Made by a program: the position numbers and the translations under genes
Notes under the pieces: generated by a model
Database searches by the model: none
Told to the model about the DNA's origin: nothing
The model's input: only the letters and a program-made list of their open reading frames with translations
Assembly: GCA_029531795.1 (NCBI GenBank)
Contig: JAPEIS010000004.1
Coordinates: forward strand, 868,001 to 932,000
Length of the DNA stretch: 64,000 bases
Source: Sclerotinia nivalis
Lineage: Eukaryota; Ascomycota; Leotiomycetes; Helotiales; Sclerotiniaceae
Direction of reading: 5' to 3'
Part shown: piece by piece, positions 58,818 through 64,000 of the stretch
How positions within the stretch are numbered: the stretch's first letter is position 1
How the letters are laid out: every line of letters begins with the position of its first letter

Positions 58818-60328
58818 CTAACCAAAACTTATTTTTTGTCTCGTCAAATCTCTAAAAACATCATCCAATACATTTCTCTTCCTCTTGCCCCCTTCATCTC
58901 CATCACGAGTTTCACCTTCCTCCTCTTCCTCACGGTCTAACTCTGCATCTTCTTCAGTTCTAGGTATCCAAGCTCTAATCTGTCCATCAGAATGAGCGGA
59001 GTATATACCATCGACTGGTTCTCTCCAAGCCAATGCTGTAATACGATTTCTGATATTTCGTTCACCAGTTCCAGATCGCACTGCTGCTAGGGTGGGACCA
59101 GGAACTTTCAACCGTTTGAGAAGACGGCCTTCGTGGAGTTCGAAAACGAGAATTTCTTTCTCATTGGGGAAGAATAGGAGTTCTTTCATGGGACGCATTA
59201 ATGCTGTAGGCGATACTACTAGAGGTAGACTTGAAAGATGTCCATTCTTTAGTGTTGGCCCGAAGCTCGCAAGGGTATTCGCACCCGTAGCTGCATCCCA
59301 GACGCGGATTCTTTCATCATGCGCTGCAGATATGATATAATTTCCATTATCCGTCCAGGTTAGACCATTAACAGCGCCAGAATGTGCTTTAGCTGAAGCT
59401 CTTGATCGACCACCTGCCATGCCATGTGTAGTCGTAATCCCAATCGCATCTTCCAAGTCCAGCAAACCCACTGCTCCAGAACTCTTGCGTATATCCCAAA
59501 GACGAATCGTACCATCGACACACCCACTAGCTAATATATGATCAATATTCGGATGCCAAGAAACTGAGAGTATAGCCCCATGATGTCCGGCCAATGAATG
59601 TGTACTTGCGCCTGACCGAAGATCAACGAGCCTCACAGCTGGGTGTTGAGTTGCGCAAGCCACCAGAAGATGTTGTGCAATGAGAGATACGGCATGCGAA
59701 TAGACGATAGAGTTTAAATCGAAGTCTGCAGAGAGTTGGAGAGACTCTGTGGAGTATAGTTTGAGGTGATGATCGTATGACGAAGAGAGAAAAGCGGCAG
59801 AATCGAAAGGATAGAAACTAAGATGTGTAATGCCATACTTGTGCGCGGAAGCATTCCTGCAGACCCGAGTTAGTGGATGCTTTCAAACTGTTTGGCACAA
59901 TGATAGAAATCTGTGAAATACCTAGGGACTATTCCGGTTGGTCGGAATGTGTATTCTGTAGCCCCGGTGGGGATTTGATCAAGATCCCAAATTTTGATCG
60001 ATGCATCTGCACCCCCAGAAAGAAGACTATATATCTTCTTGTTAGTCCAGTCTTTGAACGACTTCAAACATTCATTTCACTCTTACATCTTTCCTTCAAA
60101 TCTATCTATCGATAGTGCGTTCACTCCAGTTTGGTGCGCCCATAACTTCACTGCCTCATATTCTCGAGCTTCTGCATCTGCGACTACAGTTGTTGGAGGT
60201 TTTTCACCACCATTGAATTGTAACTTCGGGGCTGGTGAAATCGCATGAATTAATCGGGTGGTTTGGATGCGCGCGAAGGCATTTGGGCCAAGGTTGCCCG
60301 TGGATCGATCAAAGATCAATTGATTCAT
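58818..60328 (-). CDS. RAD28: WD40-repeat protein, CSA/ERCC8 (Rad28) type
   Basis: Likely substrate receptor of a Cul4-Ddb1 ubiquitin ligase in transcription-coupled DNA repair. Exons on the minus strand are 60087..60328, 59922..60026 and 58818..59856, with introns of 60 and 65 bp, giving 461 residues. The start MNQLIFDRSTGNLGPNAFAR leads into the first blade HQTGVNALSIDRFEGKILLSGGADASIKIWDLD. Further blades include HKYGITHLSFYPFDSAAFLSSSYD, HHGAILSVSWHPNID...ASGCVDGTIRLWDIR and HSGAVNGLTW...SAAHDERIRVWD. The C-terminus is acidic then basic (EEEEEGETRDGDEGGKRKR). The N-terminal FDRSTG...F.R segment before the first blade and the spacing match the CSA group; the exact orthology is inferred. 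A 5'-leader intron (GTAAAT near 60408 to ATATAG near 60355) is possible. Confidence 0.82.
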
Positions 60329-60613
60329 ACATTTGTTGTCCCGTATAACTATATGTACGAAAAGATCCAATTTAAGTACCAGGTGGGTGGTGATGATTTA
60401 CTTCGATGCTAGTAGATCATTGAGAAGTGATGCTTGTTCGAGAGTGAAGCCTGAAAGAATCGCGACACAACGGTACAGTATCAATTACGCGGGGTTGTTT
60501 GGTCATTGTCACACTTAAGCTAAATTTCTAGAATGCTCCAGCCAGACTCAACTTTCACGATTATTACTTTCTTTTGCATTCCAGACAACAATCTTTGAAG
60601 ATTGACGGACACT
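60329..60613. promoter_or_regulatory. Shared divergent promoter, CSA-like / Rrn10-like
   Basis: 285 bp separate the ATG of the minus-strand WD40 gene (60328) from that of the plus-strand Rrn10-like gene (60614), so both promoters lie here. No factor site is assigned. Confidence 0.6.
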
Positions 60614-61280
60614 ATGACATCCAAAGCATTTTCACAGAACACATTCATCAACCCAGATATTGAAGAAAAATCAATAGAGGGAGACAAGGTTTCACGATCA
60701 AGAAAACCTTCGGTTTACGATGCTGTTGCAGGTAACATCCACATGCACAACATCCCTCGGGAGACAATAAAGTTACGTACTGATATGTTGCTCAGGTCGG
60801 ATTTCCGCAGCAGGTTTCATTCCTAGGAGTGTGATTGTTTCGACAAATCGGGATACTGCATCATCATCTTTAAGTGCTGTGCCTCCCGAAGCTGTATTGT
60901 TTCGGAGCAAGAATGCACCAACCAGATATGCCGAATCGGACATCTACTTTGCAAATGAGCGAGACTCGCCGAAGGGATTGCCCGACTCCGATCTACTAAA
61001 ATCACTTCACACCTATGCTTCAGATTTCTATTTTCGTGCAACTGCAGAGGGGGGCTCTATAGATTGGCGCAGTATGGACGAAACGGCTTTGATAGGACTG
61101 GGCATTTTGATGGAAGAAGCATCCCGGGAAATCCTGGGGGAAACGGGTGACTTAACATTTACGGAAGGGGAAGAATCCAATATCAATATTCCTGGGTGCG
61201 GTCGACGTACTCGAACAAGCAGCGTTGAGGCCAGCAGATACGCCAAAAGAAGACGCATCCTTGACGATCATGTCAACTGA
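60614..61280 (+). CDS. RRN10: Probable RNA polymerase I upstream activation factor subunit Rrn10
   Basis: Rrn10 is a small subunit of the UAF complex that recruits TBP and core factor to rDNA promoters. Exon 1 is 60614..60731. Exon 2 begins at 60796 (GCTCAG acceptor, 200 residues) or at 60814 (GCAGCAG acceptor, 194 residues); both keep the frame to the stop at 61280. The diagnostic segment is LPDSDLLKSLHTYASDFYFR followed by DWRSMDETALIGLGILMEE, which resembles the yeast Rrn10 core (IPDIDLR..HYYAT...DETSLITLGLLIE) in order and spacing. The N-terminal 90 residues are Ser/Arg-rich and poorly conserved; the C-terminus has a basic cluster (RYAKRRR), possibly a nuclear signal. Assignment rests on this one motif block, so a related unnamed nuclear protein is possible. 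Confidence 0.65.
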
Positions 61281-63468
61281 ACAGGTTGAAATAAGACACA
61301 CGTAGTTTTTAAGACAGCCACGACCATTGCGTTAGACTATGATTTGGGCCGAGCAGAGGTTACGGTTACATCGGGATTAGACGAGCTATTCCGAAACGCC
61401 ATCAACACGTCAAGAGTTCAAAGAGTAATATGACCAGTCAGGATATTACAACGGAGAACGCTCTTTCCCAGCCCAAATATACGATTAAGGAGATATACGA
61501 GTAGGATTGAGACAGACAAGGGCGGTGGCGTTATCTATCTTTCATTTAATCGAGGTAGCGGACCAGCCGAATATGACATGTATATTGGTACCTTCGGCAC
61601 CCAATGGAGATGATGTTTCGCCGTAGCTTCCCGATTCATTGGAACGTTCAAAGCTGATGGTGTACACCGGATCAAACTTGTACGGCATGGTCAAATATCA
61701 AAATTGATCCCCACGTTCTCATTTGACACATCTGAGTAAGCTCGCATGCTTTGTGTTACACCGACATTTGCGCTTACTCTGATAACTCAGGATAGCTAAG
61801 GATAACTATCCTTCTCAATATAAATGAATATCATTACTCCTAGAAAATTAGCTCGGTTACCGATAGAAAGCACACCACGCTATCAAGCTGCGAATGAAAG
61901 ATTAGGTGAACAAGATGAGGGCGCCCGCTGACACGTGGAAAAGGGTCCGTACAAAGTACAAGGTGGACCTGGTTAATCTTGGCCTTAACATTTCCCGTTT
62001 CACGAATGATTACTGTGTATTTTCTCACGGCACGTGCGGATATGGGTTGAAGGTTCACCAGTTTCTTATCTATCAAAATACCGTATGTATATTCGGTACA
62101 TTATCCGAGCAATTTTGCGCCTCTTACCACATTACGGAGGTATGTTTCGGATGTTTTTCGGAGGTCACTGGTTACCTACTCCGTATATGCGATAGCATCA
62201 ACCAACAGTTTGTCTAAATGCAAGGTTATATGTATCGAAGATTCGTTTCTGTGAAACAAACGAAATGATGCAGATCTAGCTCGAGATTTCCAAAATCATG
62301 GCAACAATGATAAAGTAATCAACGAGTAAGAAGATTTGTGCATATTGTATATTAACCTCCGAAAGCTTCCATTGGTCACATCGGAAGATTTATCGCCTGC
62401 CATGGAAAAGTGAGTACCGGTTCTGGAAGCAACATGAACTCCTCGTCGTACAGAGGTTGATGGGGAAAGTATTGTAAGACACACCAAAAAATGACTGTGC
62501 TTGTTCCACAAACAAAGATTCTAACCAATAATATCATTACGCTGATTGAAAATCTGTATGGTGAAATCTAAATAATTAAAGTATTGTAAATTTCAAGATT
62601 TACTAGTAAAATCATTCAAAATCATTAATATTTTATTTCGAAATCTATTCTAAGATTATTTTGAATATATTAGAAAAGATTATACAAGCTTTAAAAACTT
62701 CAAAATCATAAGATTGTTGAAATTTCATCAAAATCATCAGAATTCGATCAAAACCTTCAAGATTCGAAATTTGGGGGGGAACAGTTTAATATCTATTCGA
62801 GTTGTTTAAAGTAGTATCAAAAGATAGGAAAAACAATAATATGTGGGTAAAAAATACCTTATATTATTTACCCTTTCAACCTCCGTACATTGCATATTGT
62901 ATCTAATCAACATACAACCAACATTAACAAATCAGGGCACAAATCACATTATATAGAAGCATCTCTTTTCAAATTAATGTTTAGCCGTCTTGTCATTTTT
63001 CTCTCGGCCATCTTAAGTCCCTAACACTATAATCTCAACCTCCTTAATGATTAATCGTATTTCTATCAGCGTATCTGATCTTATAGCTCGGAAGAAGCGG
63101 TGAGGTTACCGGTCCCGTTTGAAAGCCCAGGAACGTCAGATGATCCGCATCCAGTCACATCATTTTTGCCTCGTCCCCGTAGTCTCAAAGTATCTCATAA
63201 CTATGCAATGATGCTATGTTTTGATACGTTATTCTGCGAAGCGAGCTCAGATCTTGCCGATTTTTGACAGGAGGGAAAGTTTATTTTGATGTATCCTTGT
63301 TTGCCGCGTATATTTCGGGCATCAATCTATGGAGCCATTGTATCGGATACCAGACTTTTGTTGGTCTGCAGATTGCAAGGGATCGTTCTTATTATTGATG
63401 ATCTCTTCAGCCTTCTTTCGAGATTTGATCGCCGACGACATACATCTAGTACGTCTACTACCTAGATC
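61281..63468. other. Gene-poor region including an AT-rich island
   Basis: No gene supported. From about 62560 to 62760 the sequence is almost entirely A and T, with repeated AAAATCAT/TCAAAATC and AAGATT words. This lies inside a broader AT-rich stretch extending to about 62980. A run of seven G at 62774-62780 ends its core. Such islands in this group are often relics of RIP-mutated repeats (inference). Confidence 0.6.
62560..62760. repeat. AT-rich island, possible RIP relic
   Basis: Strikingly low in G and C compared with flanks, with short irregular repeats of AATCAT, TTCAAAAT and AGATTA. No open frame and no recognisable element ends. RIP of an old transposon is a plausible but unproven origin. 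Confidence 0.5.
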
Positions 63469-63705
63469 TTAAAGCGAGTAGCATGAGTAGATACCCTGAA
63501 TCCCCGAACCCAAATTACCGTCACGATTCATGATCATCGCATCGCTTTGTTTTCGTTGCGGTGAGTATATGTAGGCATTTTCCAACGCCGGCAATGCCGT
63601 TTCCACATAGTTTACAAGTTTTTGCCCGACTACTTGGTAATTCTTACCTTGCATTTGAGTAGTTCGTGAACTTTGATTGGAGAATTCCTCGGGCTTTGCC
63701 GACAT
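63469..63705 (-). CDS. Possible small gene or first exon (hypothetical)
   Basis: An ATG at 63705 opens 78 codons (MSAKPEEFSNQSSRTTQMQG... to ...GIQGIYSCYSL). Composition is protein-like and hydrophilic, but a GTAAGA site lies after codon 19. Another protein-like stretch (MSSAIKSRKKAEEIINNK) follows about 30 bp after the stop, in a shifted frame. The true structure may therefore be a spliced gene running leftward. No family recognised. Confidence 0.3.
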   Translation of the reverse strand: MSAKPEEFSNQSSRTTQMQGKNYQVVGQKLVNYVETALPALENAYIYSPQRKQSDAMIMNRDGNLGSGIQGIYSCYSL

Positions 63706-64000
63706 TTATTTCCTTCTAGTGTTGAACGGCGAATCTTCTTTATAAATTACGCTGTAGAAGATTCTTGATTCTTGAGATTTGAGACACTCGATGGCAAATA
63801 ATTTTTTGGTGCTACTTTGTTATGGCCATACAAAAGAGTGGTTGAGTATATTTTGTTTTTTTGGACATCATGGATGGCAAGGTGAAAATTTTTGTAAACT
63901 TGACTCGAGTTGTCAATAGCCGAGCTACCTCTCCACTTCTGGAGCGAAACTTTCTTAGTTTTGTTTTGCCAGAAGGAAGCTAGAAGGAAAGCTAGAGCTA

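Overview
This window is nuclear DNA of a filamentous ascomycete. Genes are split by short introns (mostly 46-90 bp, GT...AG, many with a CTAAC/CTGAC-like branch site), coding strands are mixed, and there are no operons. The cell-wall-integrity MAP kinase (TEY loop, 413 residues) and the overall gene style suggest Leotiomycetes, probably the Botrytis/Sclerotinia group. The placement below class level is inference. All exon joins were made by hand from splice signals and reading-frame continuity, without transcripts or database searches.

Layout. 1-1039: 3' part of cytosolic tryptophanyl-tRNA synthetase. 1.04-4.0 kb: repeat-rich spacer. 4.0-5.3 kb: two hypothetical genes. 6.8-8.3 kb: Slt2/Bmp3-type MAP kinase, convergent with an aminodeoxychorismate lyase (8.97-10.0 kb, minus). 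11.6-12.55 kb: an intron-rich unrecognised gene. 13.4-15.5 kb: TOM70. 15.5-19.7 kb: long spacer with microsatellites. 19.7-22.6 kb and 25.7-27.7 kb: two related C2H2 zinc-finger genes. 28.8-30.3 kb (minus) and 30.6-31.2 kb (plus): divergent MGR3-like TPR gene and DAP1-like heme-binding gene. 34.5-35.6 kb (minus): HeH/SAP-type membrane protein. 36.25-38.3 kb (minus): cytochrome P450. 40.0-40.8 kb: ribosomal protein eL42. 41.8-43.0 kb (minus): 2H-phosphoesterase-like protein. 43-47.2 kb: gene-poor tract with apparent decayed coding sequence. 47.25-54.9 kb: a 2497-residue DNMT5-type protein, with cytosine methyltransferase, zinc-finger/RING and SNF2 helicase parts in one chain. 56.7-57.9 kb: short-chain dehydrogenase. 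58.8-60.3 kb (minus) and 60.6-61.3 kb (plus): divergent CSA/Rad28-like WD40 gene and Rrn10-like gene. 61.3-64 kb: gene-poor, with a strongly AT-rich island and one possible small gene.

Most genes are housekeeping genes: translation, mitochondrial import and quality control, folate and heme metabolism, signalling, DNA repair and rDNA transcription. The item of greatest biological interest is the DNMT5-type ATP-dependent DNA methyltransferase. It lies next to a decayed, gene-poor stretch where coding-like segments are cut by single TAG codons.
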